Positions 1 to 9,358 of a DNA stretch of 64,000 nt are shown piece after piece. Origin of the DNA: Chryseobacterium indologenes (GTDB lineage: Bacteria; Bacteroidota; Bacteroidia; Flavobacteriales; Weeksellaceae). The stretch is from assembly GCA_001013295.1 (NCBI GenBank), contig LAZY01000031.1, forward strand, positions 1-64,000, given 5' to 3'. Numbering within the stretch: the first letter of the stretch is position 1; every line of letters starts with the position of its first letter. The translations under genes were made by a program, and so were the position numbers. The notes under the pieces were generated by a model that saw nothing but the letters and a program-made list of their open reading frames with translations, ran no database searches and had not been told where the DNA came from.

Positions 1-38
1 CTACTTTTGAAGAAGTTAACACACAGCAAATTAATTAA
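1..38 (+). CDS. 3' end of an upstream gene (partial)
   Basis: An open frame enters the window and ends at TAA (36-38); the last residues read TFEEVNTQQIN. A simple hairpin with a T-run starts 13 bases later, as expected after a gene end. Only about 12 residues are visible, so no product can be assigned, and the frame choice rests mainly on the terminator position. Confidence 0.4.
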   Translation, partial: TFEEVNTQQIN

Positions 39-43
39 TTTGC
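26..43. repeat. 18-bp perfect AT-rich palindrome
   Basis: GCAAATTAATTAATTTGC is its own reverse complement. It overlaps the last codons of the upstream gene and lies just before the terminator, so it could be incidental or a protein-binding site. No function is claimed. Confidence 0.4.
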
Positions 44-51
44 AACTATTA

Positions 52-74
52 GGAAAGCGAAAGCTTTCCTTTTT
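52..74 (+). terminator. Rho-independent terminator
   Basis: GGAAAGC and GCTTTCC form a perfect 7-bp stem around a GAAA tetraloop, followed by a run of T. It fits termination of the gene that ends at position 38. Confidence 0.75.
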
Positions 75-77
75 GCA

Positions 78-107
78 TAAAAAAGGCTATCTCTTTTGAG
101 ACAGCCT
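78..107 (-). terminator. Terminator oriented to the minus strand
   Basis: AGGCTATCTC and GAGACAGCCT pair with one mismatch around TTTT. The T-run appears only when read on the minus strand (AAAAAA precedes the hairpin on plus). No minus-strand gene lies immediately to its right now, which suggests a former neighbour was lost or replaced by the truncated gene that follows. Confidence 0.6.
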
Positions 108-165
108 CTTTACTGTTATCAATAAGGTCTTTTCAGATAAGGAGGTTGAGCAGATCATCAGTGTT

Positions 166-780
166 TTGGATCGTATTGATACTTCAAAGGAAAACTTCAG
201 AAAATCACAAGAGCTGTTTGCTATAAGACAGTTTTTAAAGGAAGTACCGGAGATCAGAGACCTCATCTTTAATGATTCTGTTCAGCAAATAATCAGAGAG
301 ATTTTCGGAGCGAAATATTTTGTGGTAAAAAGCATTTATTTTGACAAACCGGAAACATCCAATTGGTATGTGGCCTATCATCAGGATCTGACGATTTCTG
401 TGGATAAAAAACTGGAATTACCAGATTTCGGGCCCTGGACTACAAAGCTAAACCAGTTTGCCGTTCAGCCCCCATTGGAGGTACTGGAAAATATCTATAC
501 CATCAGAATCCATCTGGATGATACGGATGAAAATAACGGTGCATTAAAAGTAGTTCCTAAGTCTCATGCAAAGGGTATTTACAGACCAGAAACAATTGAC
601 TGGGCCGTAGAAACAGAACATATCTGTAATGTGGAAAGAGGAGGCATTATGATCATGAAACCCCTGATCCTTCATGGTTCCAATCGGACGACCAACGGAA
701 AGAAAAGAAGAGTCATCCATATTGAGTTTTCTGATAAGGAACTTCCGGAAGTCCTGCAATGGTCAGAAAGAATAAATTAA
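166..780 (+). CDS. Phytanoyl-CoA dioxygenase (PhyH) family protein, 5'-truncated
   Basis: The protein resembles PhyH-type Fe(II)/2-oxoglutarate dioxygenases. It shows an H-x-D iron-binding pair in AYHQDLT near residue 71 and a distal His in LHGSNR near residue 170, with a basic segment after it. The frame is open from position 100 and reads family-like residues (NKVFSDKEVEQIISVLDRID) before the TTG used as nominal start, but contains no ATG. The first 10-20 residues of the usual domain (a stretch of the type ..GYLVLEN..) are absent, and a minus-oriented terminator sits directly upstream. The gene therefore looks decapitated by a deletion or rearrangement. It may be a pseudogene or may start at a non-ATG codon; the substrate is unknown. 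Confidence 0.7.
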   Translation: MDRIDTSKENFRKSQELFAIRQFLKEVPEIRDLIFNDSVQQIIREIFGAKYFVVKSIYFDKPETSNWYVAYHQDLTISVDKKLELPDFGPWTTKLNQFAVQPPLEVLENIYTIRIHLDDTDENNGALKVVPKSHAKGIYRPETIDWAVETEHICNVERGGIMIMKPLILHGSNRTTNGKKRRVIHIEFSDKELPEVLQWSERIN

Positions 781-782
781 TA

Positions 783-827
783 TAAAAAAACAACCCTTCC
801 TCAATATCTGAAGAAGGGTTTGTTTTT
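783..827. terminator. Bidirectional terminator between convergent genes
   Basis: AACCCTTC (792-799) pairs with GAAGGGTT (813-820). An A-run lies on the left and a T-run on the right, so it can serve both the PhyH-like gene and the convergent minus-strand gene. Confidence 0.75.
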
Positions 828-831
828 AGGA

Positions 832-1596
832 CTAATTAGAATACAATACTCCGGTTTCAGGGCCTTCTGTACTTTCTTTATCGTAGCAGAGAAACAATAG
901 AAATTCTTTTGTTTCAGACTCTAAATTCTCATATATATTAGCCTTAAATGTCGTTTTCAGAATATCTCCAATCCTTTCATCTTCACTGCCAAAACCTATA
1001 ATGGGAGTGGCTTCCTGTATTTCGGACGACTTATTCACCTTTATTTTATAGATTGCAAAGGGTTGCTTAGGATTGAAATCACTGATTTTATAAAAACTGG
1101 ATCTATAACCCGGGGGATCTATTATATAAGAATCAGCAAACTGCAGACCGTTAAACTTAGACTTATTGGCTTCTATATAGGAAAAAGTCTTATCCAGATC
1201 CTCAAAAAAGGATTTATCATCATCCGCTACATTATTGGATAATTTGGACTTTGATGTACAATAGGATACGAAATAATCGTTACCGGATTTATCTAAATAG
1301 ATCAGGTATCTTTCTTTAGGCTTTATATCTATTTCACATGCTGCAGAGTTGGGTTTTCCAATTCTCCCGCTCACCATAATGGTTTTGAATGCCTTGCCCT
1401 TATATATGGTTTCGAATTCAACATCAGCTTTATACATTCTGCGCTGTTTATCCTGGCCGTATACTTTTAGGATCTTAATAACCCCTATTACATCGGAGTT
1501 CTGATATGCTTGTGATAGCGTCAGGCCTATGCAGCTACAGGCAGATATTTTTACAATAGTTAAAAGTAAAAAAAGAAATAATGATAATTTTTTCAT
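832..1596 (-). CDS. Secreted NTR/TIMP-like domain protein
   Basis: The 254-residue product has a hydrophobic N-terminal signal of about 19 residues followed by CSC. A Cys-x-Cys at the mature N-terminus is the hallmark of netrin/TIMP-like domains, where the freed N-terminal Cys can chelate metal. ISAC would also pass as a lipobox, so lipidation is an alternative. The next 110 residues (growth of a cargo-type beta domain with VEFETIYKGKA and later KERYLIYLD, then a C in FVSYCTS) match NTR-like beta-barrels seen in bacterial secreted proteins. The C-terminal half is not recognised. It starts at ATG 24 bases from the GH92 gene stop, on the same strand, so the two may be cotranscribed. Function unknown. 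Confidence 0.65.
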   Translation of the reverse strand: MKKLSLFLFLLLTIVKISACSCIGLTLSQAYQNSDVIGVIKILKVYGQDKQRRMYKADVEFETIYKGKAFKTIMVSGRIGKPNSAACEIDIKPKERYLIYLDKSGNDYFVSYCTSKSKLSNNVADDDKSFFEDLDKTFSYIEANKSKFNGLQFADSYIIDPPGYRSSFYKISDFNPKQPFAIYKIKVNKSSEIQEATPIIGFGSEDERIGDILKTTFKANIYENLESETKEFLLFLCYDKESTEGPETGVLYSN

Positions 1597-1620
1597 GTGT
1601 ATTTTTGTGTTATAGTTATA

Positions 1621-4422
1621 TTATTTTGCAGTAATCTCATCAATAAAAATATAAGCTTCTCCTCCGGCTCCCTGATGCCATTCCGGAAGTTTCCCGAAAT
1701 AGTAGGCTTTTACTTTGATGTATTGAGCTTCGGTAGGAAGAATTTCAGCAGAGAACTCTTTGATCTGTACCTTTTCGTCTTTGGGATCAATATCGTTGTC
1801 GATTGTTTTCAGAAGGATAAAGTCTTTACCATTCATAGAGGCATAATATTCCACTTTTTTAGGCATCAGAATCCATGCTTTGCTGTCCTGAAGATACGTA
1901 GAGGATAATTGAGTGATCTGCTGTGGAGATTTAAAATCGATGATGGCTTCAAAATTCTGTCCCTGATAGCCATGCCATTCACCTTTCCTCCAGTTGACAT
2001 CCCCTCGGATTCCGTCGATAAGAGCCAGTTTTCCGGTAGCGGTGTACTGAGGAGTTGCTTTGGAAAGGATATTAATGTCCCAATAATTAGGTCTTCTGTT
2101 GAAATGAGCTGTGGTTACCGAACTTTTTTCACCGTTTCTTTCCGAATAAGCCTGAATCTGGGTGGTTTTGCTGATAGAGAAAGCTCCTTTATAAGCGGTA
2201 AAAGTTTTTCGTTTATTACGGTCACTTTCATCTATGGTCATATAATAAACCTTATCTCCGGGGTTCAATGGAGTGATTTCAACTTTTGTATTAAAATCAA
2301 AAATCCGGTCTGCAGCAATAACGGGAGCAGTGGTAAGCTGAGAATATTTAAAATCTTTACCGGGGTTTATATTCTCAAATCCCAGTTTTTTAAGCTCTGC
2401 TTTCCCTGTATTTTTAGTAATGGTTCTTGTAGTACCATCTTCAAGATGGATTTTAATTTCATCAAAATAAGGAGTTGTCGTTTCCCATTCCGGTAATCCC
2501 GGCGTTACAGAATAAATTCCCATAGCGCTCAAAACATACCATGCACTCATCTGTCCGCAGTCTTCGTTTCCGATCAGACCATCCGGCGTATTTTTGTAGA
2601 AATTATCCAGAATATATTTGATTTTAGCATCTGTTTTCTCCGGTTTATCTACGAAATTATAAAGGTAAGCGATATGATGGCTGGGTTCATTTCCCTGAGC
2701 ATATTGTCCCATCAATCCGGTAATATCTACCTGCTCCCTGCCTGTGGTTTTGTCCGGAGCAGCAAAAATGGCATCAATGAATTGCTCAAATTTATCTTTT
2801 CCGCCATGAGCCGCAATCAGTCCCGGAATATCCTGCTGTACAGAGTAGGAGTAGTGCCAGGAATTTCCTTCCGTATAGTTGTTATTCACTTCTCTCGGAT
2901 CGAAAGGCTCATACCAGTTACCATTCTTTCTGGGCTGTATAAAACCTGTTTTCGGATTGTAAAGATTTTTCCAGTTCTGAGAACGTTTCATGAAATACTG
3001 ATAATCTTCTTTTTTGCCTAAAATTTTAGCCATTTGGGCAATACACCAGTCATCATAGGCATATTCCACGGTCTTGGAAACACTTTCATGTTCATCATCG
3101 ATGCTGATATAATTATTTTGTTTGTAGGCATTCAACCCGAAAATATCCAACATCGCAGAATTTTTGGAAGCCTGATAGGCTTTTTCATAATCGAATCCTT
3201 TGATTCCTTTGGCCATAGCATCTGCAATTACAGAGACTGCATGGTAACCGATCATACATTCCGTTTCATTGGAGGCCAGTTCCCACACCGGAAGTTTTCC
3301 GCCCTGCTCATATTGCCTGATGAAGGTATTGATAAAATCAGCAGTCCTTTTTCTGTCGATTAAAGTCATTAAAGGATGTGCTCCTCTGAAAGTATCCCAA
3401 AGGGAGAATACCGTATAATAATCAAATCCGTTGGCGGTGTAGAGCTTATTATCCCGACCTCTGTATTTTCCGTCCACATCCATATTGATGTTCGGCTGGG
3501 TAAAAACATGGTATAGTGCCGTATAGAAAACAGACAATTTGTTTTTGTCATCAGATTTCACTTCAATTTTGGAAAGTTCTTTGTCCCAGTTAGCTTCGGC
3601 CAGCTTTTTTACAGCGTCAAAATCGTTAGATGTTCCCTCAGTAGCCATATTTTTTTCAGCTCCTTCATAGCCGGTTGGAGAAAGGGAAACTTTTACATTA
3701 ATTTTTTCTCCTTTTTTAACGTCGGCCGAAAATGCCAAAGCAAGCCTTGTTCCTGTAAAAAGTTGATCTTCCTGCTTTCCATTGACTTCCTTTTTCGAAA
3801 TTTTCATCGGTTTTGAAAATTCAATTCTGGCATAAACATATTGGTTGGTTGCCCAGGCTTCACTTCTCCTGAAAACTTCAATGGTTTTGTCATCAATGAT
3901 CTTTACCTCACCTTCCAGCAGTTTGTCTCTGTGATTCAAATCCAGAATAATATTGGCATTCCCGGCTGTATTGAATCTGTATTCGTGATACCCCACTCTT
4001 TTGGTACTGGTAAGACGAACATCAATATTGTGTTTATCTAATTTAACAGCATATAGCCCTGCTGCGGCCTTTTCATTTTTATGCGAAAACTTTGAAGAAT
4101 AATCTTTATTGCTCAAACTTGGATTTCCCATACCAGGCATCAGCATAATATCTCCATAATCCGAAACTCCCGTTCCGTTCAGATGGGTATGCGAAAAACC
4201 ATAGATCACCGAGTCCGAATAATGGTAACCACTGCACCCATCCCAGCTTCCATCTATTCTGGTATCGGGAGAAAGCTGCACCATCCCGAATGGAACTATA
4301 GCTCCGGGAAAAGTATGTCCGTGCCCTCCGGTTCCTATCAATGGGTTGACATATTGCGAATAGTTCTGAGCGGAAACAATCTGGGTGATCAATAAAGAAA
4401 ATACAAGGATTCCTTTTTTCAT
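1621..4422 (-). CDS. GH92 family alpha-mannosidase, secreted
   Basis: Exo-acting, Ca-dependent alpha-mannosidase family (glycoside hydrolase 92), probably acting on mannose-containing glycans outside the cytoplasm. A signal peptide of about 18 residues (ends SAQ) is followed by the family start NPLIGTGGHGHTFPG and PFGMVQLSPDTR. The catalytic (alpha/alpha)6 part carries SNETECMIGYHA, the TEGNSWHYSY segment with the probable catalytic acid Glu, and GNEDCGQMSAWYVLSAMG with acidic catalytic residues. After about residue 715 a chitobiase-C-terminal-like segment appears, then a discoidin/F5-8C-like domain to the end, together suggesting carbohydrate binding. There is no T9SS sorting domain. Length 933 is long for the family because of these accessory domains. 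Fine substrate linkage cannot be read from sequence. Confidence 0.92.
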   Translation of the reverse strand: MKKGILVFSLLITQIVSAQNYSQYVNPLIGTGGHGHTFPGAIVPFGMVQLSPDTRIDGSWDGCSGYHYSDSVIYGFSHTHLNGTGVSDYGDIMLMPGMGNPSLSNKDYSSKFSHKNEKAAAGLYAVKLDKHNIDVRLTSTKRVGYHEYRFNTAGNANIILDLNHRDKLLEGEVKIIDDKTIEVFRRSEAWATNQYVYARIEFSKPMKISKKEVNGKQEDQLFTGTRLALAFSADVKKGEKINVKVSLSPTGYEGAEKNMATEGTSNDFDAVKKLAEANWDKELSKIEVKSDDKNKLSVFYTALYHVFTQPNINMDVDGKYRGRDNKLYTANGFDYYTVFSLWDTFRGAHPLMTLIDRKRTADFINTFIRQYEQGGKLPVWELASNETECMIGYHAVSVIADAMAKGIKGFDYEKAYQASKNSAMLDIFGLNAYKQNNYISIDDEHESVSKTVEYAYDDWCIAQMAKILGKKEDYQYFMKRSQNWKNLYNPKTGFIQPRKNGNWYEPFDPREVNNNYTEGNSWHYSYSVQQDIPGLIAAHGGKDKFEQFIDAIFAAPDKTTGREQVDITGLMGQYAQGNEPSHHIAYLYNFVDKPEKTDAKIKYILDNFYKNTPDGLIGNEDCGQMSAWYVLSAMGIYSVTPGLPEWETTTPYFDEIKIHLEDGTTRTITKNTGKAELKKLGFENINPGKDFKYSQLTTAPVIAADRIFDFNTKVEITPLNPGDKVYYMTIDESDRNKRKTFTAYKGAFSISKTTQIQAYSERNGEKSSVTTAHFNRRPNYWDINILSKATPQYTATGKLALIDGIRGDVNWRKGEWHGYQGQNFEAIIDFKSPQQITQLSSTYLQDSKAWILMPKKVEYYASMNGKDFILLKTIDNDIDPKDEKVQIKEFSAEILPTEAQYIKVKAYYFGKLPEWHQGAGGEAYIFIDEITAK

Positions 4423-4942
4423 AGTCTGACTTTATAAATAGCGAATATATTGAAAAATGTCAAAGTTCACCGGTCTGAATGTATTGAGTGATGAATATTA
4501 TAGTTTGAAGCACATGGTTCAGACCCACCTTAGAATTATTCCACCTGTTTGGAATTTAATATTTTACGACAGGTTCTGTCGTTTTCCTGAAATACCTTTG
4601 CTTAATGAAGGTAAAGTATATTTAAAATGAATTTTAAATCGCATTCATATGATTTGCTGATATTAAAAAAGATTAAATTTGCAAAAAACTATTAAACTTA
4701 ACTACTCAATCATAAACAATCATGGGGATACACCGTTTTGGAGGATCACTTCAGATCTCTTTCAATCTACTTAAGACAAAATACCAGATACTTTTTTTGA
4801 ATTAAAATCATCAGAATAAAATTGACTGTTCAAATTATTCTATAAAATCAATGATGTTAATATCGGGATTCAGTAATCAGTGCTGAAGCATTGACTGATA
4901 ATTTCTTAAAGTATTAAATTCCAATATTTAAAAACATAATTA
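4423..4942. other. 520-bp intergenic region ahead of the RHS operon
   Basis: This AT-rich stretch separates the divergent GH92 gene and the RHS operon. No coding frame is convincing. The only recognised element is a Bacteroidetes-type promoter at 4654-4681, which would leave a 5' leader of about 255 bases. Confidence 0.5.
4654..4681 (+). promoter_or_regulatory. Bacteroidetes-type promoter (TTG-N17-TAAATTTG)
   Basis: A TTG at 4654-4656 and TAAATTTG at 4674-4681 are separated by 17 bases, matching the -33/-7 consensus known from Flavobacterium and Bacteroides. It points at the RHS operon. Confidence 0.55.
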
Positions 4943-6547
4943 ATGAAAAAACTCTACATGGGTGCATTCACTTTATGCACAGTCTTGGGCTTATCTGCCC
5001 AGGAAGTGGTATGGCAGAAAGACATCAAATCCTCTACACAGGATTTTCTAAGCCAGGTTACCACCACAATCGATCAGCAATATCTGATCACAGGAAGTTC
5101 TATTCAGAATGATAAGCAACAGGCTTCAGGCAGTAAGCAAAACAACGGCTACGATTTTCATTTGGTAAAACTTAATCAACAAGGAGATGAAGTCTGGGAA
5201 AAGTATTTTTCAGGGCAGAATCATGATTATTTATCAGCAACAGTTACCACTCAGGATGGCGGATTCCTTCTGGCTGGAACTTCTTATTCCGGAAAAGGTC
5301 TGGATAAAAAAGAGGATTCCAAAGGTGGTTCAGACATCTGGCTGATCAGAATCAATGAATTTGGGGATGAATTATGGCAGAAAACTTTGGGAACTTCTTC
5401 TGATGAAGAGGCAAGATCAGTCATTCAAACCACAGATTTAGGATTTTTTGTGGCCGGAAATGTACAGAATGCATCAAAAGGCTATGGTTCCAAAGATGTC
5501 TGGATTACCAAACTGGATAAAGACGGAAAAGAAGTCTTGCAACTTATTTTAGGCGGAAAAGGTCTTGACGAAGTTGAAAAAATGATTCCCACGAAAGATG
5601 GTGGAGCATTACTTGGAATTTATTCTCGAAGTTCCGAGGTTCGTGAGACGGGTTCAGGAGTAAGAACCCCTGAAAGTAAATCCTCAACCGGAAGCACTGC
5701 TACCTCCAAACAAAGCAGCAACTTCGGTGAAGGCGACTATTGGATTGTCAAATTAGACAAAAACGGTAAAGTAGAATGGGAGAAGAACTATGGCGGAAAA
5801 GGAGATGATCATATCAGAACTTTAGCCTTGACTTCAAACGGATATATTATTGGTGGAGAGTCCAGATCAGAAAGATCAGGCAACAAAACGGTAGGCATTG
5901 AAGAAGGAACAGATCTTTGGCTGATTTCCCTGAATGAAAGAGGAGATGAACAGTGGCAAAAATCTTACAATTTCAAAAACCGAGATGTCCTGATGGGAAT
6001 GAGTGTGATTCATTCAGCAGATGATAAATCTTCCAAGGGAATTCTTTTAGGGGGCTATACTCAGGCCGAAGGAAGGATAGAAAAAGATGATGAAACCTTC
6101 TGGATGCTGTATCTGGATCAGAATGGCAATGAACAGTGGAGAAAATATGTGGAAGGAGAATCCAGACAAAGAGAAGAAAGGCTTTCAGATTTGAGACTGA
6201 ATAGAGACGGTTCTATCATTTTAGCAGGCACCAGTGCAACAGAACTTGGAAAGGAAAACTGGAAGATCGTAAAACTTGGAGATAAACAAGTAAAACAACT
6301 GATTGAGAAGCAAGACATCAAGATTTATCCGAATCCGGTATCCGATTATGCTTACGTAGAAATCGGTTTTGAATTTAAGGAAGCAGATATTCTTTTGTAT
6401 GATATGAGTGGGAGACAGCTTCAGGGTTTGAAGACGAAGAATAATGTGACCAAGATTAATACCCAGTCTTTGGTGCAGGGAGCTTATCTGGTGACGATCA
6501 AAACGGATAATAATAAAACAGCGAATGCTAAATTGATTAAAAAATAA
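4943..6547 (+). CDS. T9SS-sorted beta-propeller-like repeat protein
   Basis: A 534-residue exported protein. An N-terminal signal (MKKLYMGAFTLCTVLGLSAQ) is followed by about seven repeats of the type DxWLIRINEFGDELWQKTLGG..DE..SVI.T.D.GFLLAG, typical of surface proteins built from PQQ/propeller-like blades. A low-complexity Ser/Thr linker lies near residues 230-255. The last 80 residues (IYPNPVSDYAYVEI, LYDMSGRQLQ, GAYLVTIKTD) form a type A T9SS C-terminal sorting domain, so it is exported across the outer membrane and likely anchored there. It ends 5 bases before the next gene, giving an operon with two RHS-type genes; a role as surface carrier or partner of those proteins is inference. Confidence 0.85.
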   Translation: MKKLYMGAFTLCTVLGLSAQEVVWQKDIKSSTQDFLSQVTTTIDQQYLITGSSIQNDKQQASGSKQNNGYDFHLVKLNQQGDEVWEKYFSGQNHDYLSATVTTQDGGFLLAGTSYSGKGLDKKEDSKGGSDIWLIRINEFGDELWQKTLGTSSDEEARSVIQTTDLGFFVAGNVQNASKGYGSKDVWITKLDKDGKEVLQLILGGKGLDEVEKMIPTKDGGALLGIYSRSSEVRETGSGVRTPESKSSTGSTATSKQSSNFGEGDYWIVKLDKNGKVEWEKNYGGKGDDHIRTLALTSNGYIIGGESRSERSGNKTVGIEEGTDLWLISLNERGDEQWQKSYNFKNRDVLMGMSVIHSADDKSSKGILLGGYTQAEGRIEKDDETFWMLYLDQNGNEQWRKYVEGESRQREERLSDLRLNRDGSIILAGTSATELGKENWKIVKLGDKQVKQLIEKQDIKIYPNPVSDYAYVEIGFEFKEADILLYDMSGRQLQGLKTKNNVTKINTQSLVQGAYLVTIKTDNNKTANAKLIKK

Positions 6548-6552
6548 ACACG

Positions 6553-9354
6553 ATGAAAATACTTAACAAAATAATGTTAGGGGTAATTTTTGGCCCTTAT
6601 ATTTTAATAGCCCAGGCATCAGAAATAAATTTTGGAAATTTCGATAGACCGGTACCCTCGGTTTCTTCATTATCTGCGTATGTCAATTCCTCTATGTCTA
6701 ATGCTACAGGTATTCCGGATATTTCTATTCCGCTACTCACATTACCGGCATCTAGTACTAATGTAAACCTCAGTACAGGACTTTCCTATAATCCTTTGAA
6801 CGTAGATCCGTTGGAACCAGCCAGTCAGTCAGGAATCGGCTGGTCCCTGTTTGCAGGAAGTGTTATTTCAAGAAACCTTGTCGATGGTTTTGATGAATTG
6901 TATGATGATACAAGCAATCCTAAATATCAGAAAAATGAATTCAATGATATTTATTATTATAATCTTCCCGGTGCGTCAGGTAAGATGCGGTTTATAAGAA
7001 ATGTGGCCAATAATACATTTGAACTCGTTAATTTATCAACCAATAAACTAAAGATCTCTTATGTTCCTGAAAATAATACGGCCACACTTATTATAAAATC
7101 TTTTACTATAACTGATCCTAATGGGATACAATATATTTTTAATGATTATAGCAGGAGCAATCAGGATCTTGAGCTTGTGCTTGAAGGAAGAGTGTACAGG
7201 TCTGCATTCTTTTTGACCCAGATCAAAGATGCTGATAATAAAGAAGTAGCTAATTTTTCTTATCAGAAAGATATAAAGTATAAAAGCAATAGTAATCCTC
7301 CCAGAATATCCTACGAAACCTGTAAACTGAAAACGATCACTTCCCCTGGAATCGGGAAAATAGAATTTAGCTATATCTATGATCCTGCACTGGAAAACAC
7401 AATGAATGACCCATATTCAGTAGAAAAGATTGTTTTAAAGGATAGCTACGGACACATCATTTCAGGGTATGCTTTTGAATATGATCAGTGGTATTATAAT
7501 TTAGGTGCTAAAAGAATATTAAAGAAGCTTAAAAAACTGGACAGAAACCTGGCTGCTGTAGAAACGACCGCATTTGAATATAGTAATATCCTGACTACTA
7601 TTCAGACCCCTTCTGTTACGTATCCGGATTTTGATATGACATCTTTATGCCCGAAGTATTCCGATAAATTACGGATAGATAATTCAGGGGTTTTAAAGAA
7701 GATTATTAACCCTACCGGAGGTGTTGTGGAATATAATTTTGAGCCACACCGGATTTATTTCAACAGGGCTGACCCCAGTTACCTCAATACGATTTTGTAT
7801 GGGGATGGTTTTGTAGATCCGGAAGTACAATACTTAAAAGCATTTGCCGAAATACATTTTGATACCAACCAAACCACAAATTATAGTTTTACCGTTACAG
7901 GAAGCAAAAATAAAAAAGTATTTATTTCGTTTGCTGCGGATGAATATTATCCGCTTCAGCCGCATTGGGATCCTGATACCCCTGCGTATGTAGATTATGT
8001 TGTGGGAACTTATGCTACTTGTGGCCTTGGCACCCATACAAGGGAATTTGATCTATCACCCGGAACTTATACTTTACAGGTTACAGGAACCGGAGGAAAA
8101 GGCTCTGCACAACTGATGGAAATAGCACATCTCCCACTTCCATTAAATAATACCACCTATACCAAGGGGGTAAGAATCGGAAGCATTAAACATTATAACA
8201 GCCTATCAGATCCCACACCTGTAAGCACCACTCAATTCGCCTATGACAATTTCCTGGATCATAATAACTCATCCGGCTATCCATATCAACCAGGAATGGC
8301 CCCGGGGGGCGATCATACTGTTTTGTATAAAAATGTCAAAATAACCAATTCTCAAAGTAATAACGGCTATACAAAATACTATTATAAAACCCCGGATGAC
8401 TACCCGAAAGAGCCCTATGGTGTCAATAAAGAATACTGGCCCTATTATGCTTTTACCAGCGGAGGGTTACTGGATAAAAAAGAAATCTATAATGACCAGA
8501 ATAAACTGTTGGTATCTGAAGAGTCATCGTATACTTTTGAAACCCTTCCCGGAGCTGCTGATCATCTGCTTTTTGAAAATACGTATTCAAAATTATCATG
8601 GCTGAAAAAAACAGCAAATACTTCCACCGCCTATTTTGAAAACGGAAGAAATGTTCAGGAAAGTTCAGAAACAGAATATACACCTTTTAATTTTCTGCCC
8701 AAGCTAACGAAGAAGAATGTGGACGGCCGTATTGAGGAAAAGCTCATTACTTATCCTGAAACAGGATATGCTAATCTTTCCGCAGCTCATATACTCAACA
8801 CTGCGGTTGCAGCAGAAAGTAAAATAAATGGAAATCTGGTTTCTCGTAGCGAAACAAAATTCAGCAATGCCGCTTCAACCCTTCCTACCTCTGTCACTAC
8901 TTCCAATATTGGGAATACAGCACAAAAAACAGCAACCATTGATTTATATGATGAAAGAGGCAATGTAATTCAATATACCACTGCCGATGGAGATGTGGCT
9001 ACTACGATATACGGTTATAACAAATCCCTGCCTATTGCAACAGTAGAAAGTGCCACTTATGCACAGGTGTCCGCATTGGCGCAGGTTATTGTAAACGCTT
9101 CTGATGCTGATGCAGCAGACCCATCCAAAGAATCACAGCTTCTTATAGCGCTGGATGCATTTAGAAATAACAGCCAACTGAAGGATTTTCAGATCACGAC
9201 CTATACCTATGACCCATTGATTGGAGCGACGACGATTACCCCACCCAATGGAATCCGTGAGATCTATAAATATGATATTCAGAACCGACTTGAAAAAGTG
9301 GTGGATATGAAAGGAAGGATTCTGAAAGAATACAAATACAACTATAAAAACTAA
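6553..9354 (+). CDS. RHS/YD-repeat-related secreted protein, upstream partner of the RHS toxin gene
   Basis: A 933-residue protein with a signal peptide (ends in IAQA) and a start segment NFDRPVPSVSSLSAYVNSS that opens many Bacteroidetes proteins encoded directly before DUF6443 RHS proteins. The segment GIPDISIPLLTLPASSTNVNLSTGLSYNP resembles the SpvB/TcaC-like shell proteins. Many tyrosine-rich YD-like repeats follow, including YDERGNVIQYTTADGDVATT and a C-terminal YKYDIQNRLEKVVDMKGRILKEYKYNY. It lacks an RHS core motif and a variable tip. Gaps of 5 and 4 bases to its neighbours show one operon. By analogy with Tc-toxin B/C components it may form part of a hollow shell with the next protein; that is inference. 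Confidence 0.75.
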   Translation: MKILNKIMLGVIFGPYILIAQASEINFGNFDRPVPSVSSLSAYVNSSMSNATGIPDISIPLLTLPASSTNVNLSTGLSYNPLNVDPLEPASQSGIGWSLFAGSVISRNLVDGFDELYDDTSNPKYQKNEFNDIYYYNLPGASGKMRFIRNVANNTFELVNLSTNKLKISYVPENNTATLIIKSFTITDPNGIQYIFNDYSRSNQDLELVLEGRVYRSAFFLTQIKDADNKEVANFSYQKDIKYKSNSNPPRISYETCKLKTITSPGIGKIEFSYIYDPALENTMNDPYSVEKIVLKDSYGHIISGYAFEYDQWYYNLGAKRILKKLKKLDRNLAAVETTAFEYSNILTTIQTPSVTYPDFDMTSLCPKYSDKLRIDNSGVLKKIINPTGGVVEYNFEPHRIYFNRADPSYLNTILYGDGFVDPEVQYLKAFAEIHFDTNQTTNYSFTVTGSKNKKVFISFAADEYYPLQPHWDPDTPAYVDYVVGTYATCGLGTHTREFDLSPGTYTLQVTGTGGKGSAQLMEIAHLPLPLNNTTYTKGVRIGSIKHYNSLSDPTPVSTTQFAYDNFLDHNNSSGYPYQPGMAPGGDHTVLYKNVKITNSQSNNGYTKYYYKTPDDYPKEPYGVNKEYWPYYAFTSGGLLDKKEIYNDQNKLLVSEESSYTFETLPGAADHLLFENTYSKLSWLKKTANTSTAYFENGRNVQESSETEYTPFNFLPKLTKKNVDGRIEEKLITYPETGYANLSAAHILNTAVAAESKINGNLVSRSETKFSNAASTLPTSVTTSNIGNTAQKTATIDLYDERGNVIQYTTADGDVATTIYGYNKSLPIATVESATYAQVSALAQVIVNASDADAADPSKESQLLIALDAFRNNSQLKDFQITTYTYDPLIGATTITPPNGIREIYKYDIQNRLEKVVDMKGRILKEYKYNYKN

Positions 9355-9358
9355 ACGG

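Noticed and set aside
1597..2496. Two plus-strand frames antisense to the GH92 gene
   Set aside because: Both lie within a clearly coding mannosidase gene and show low-complexity, non-protein-like composition.
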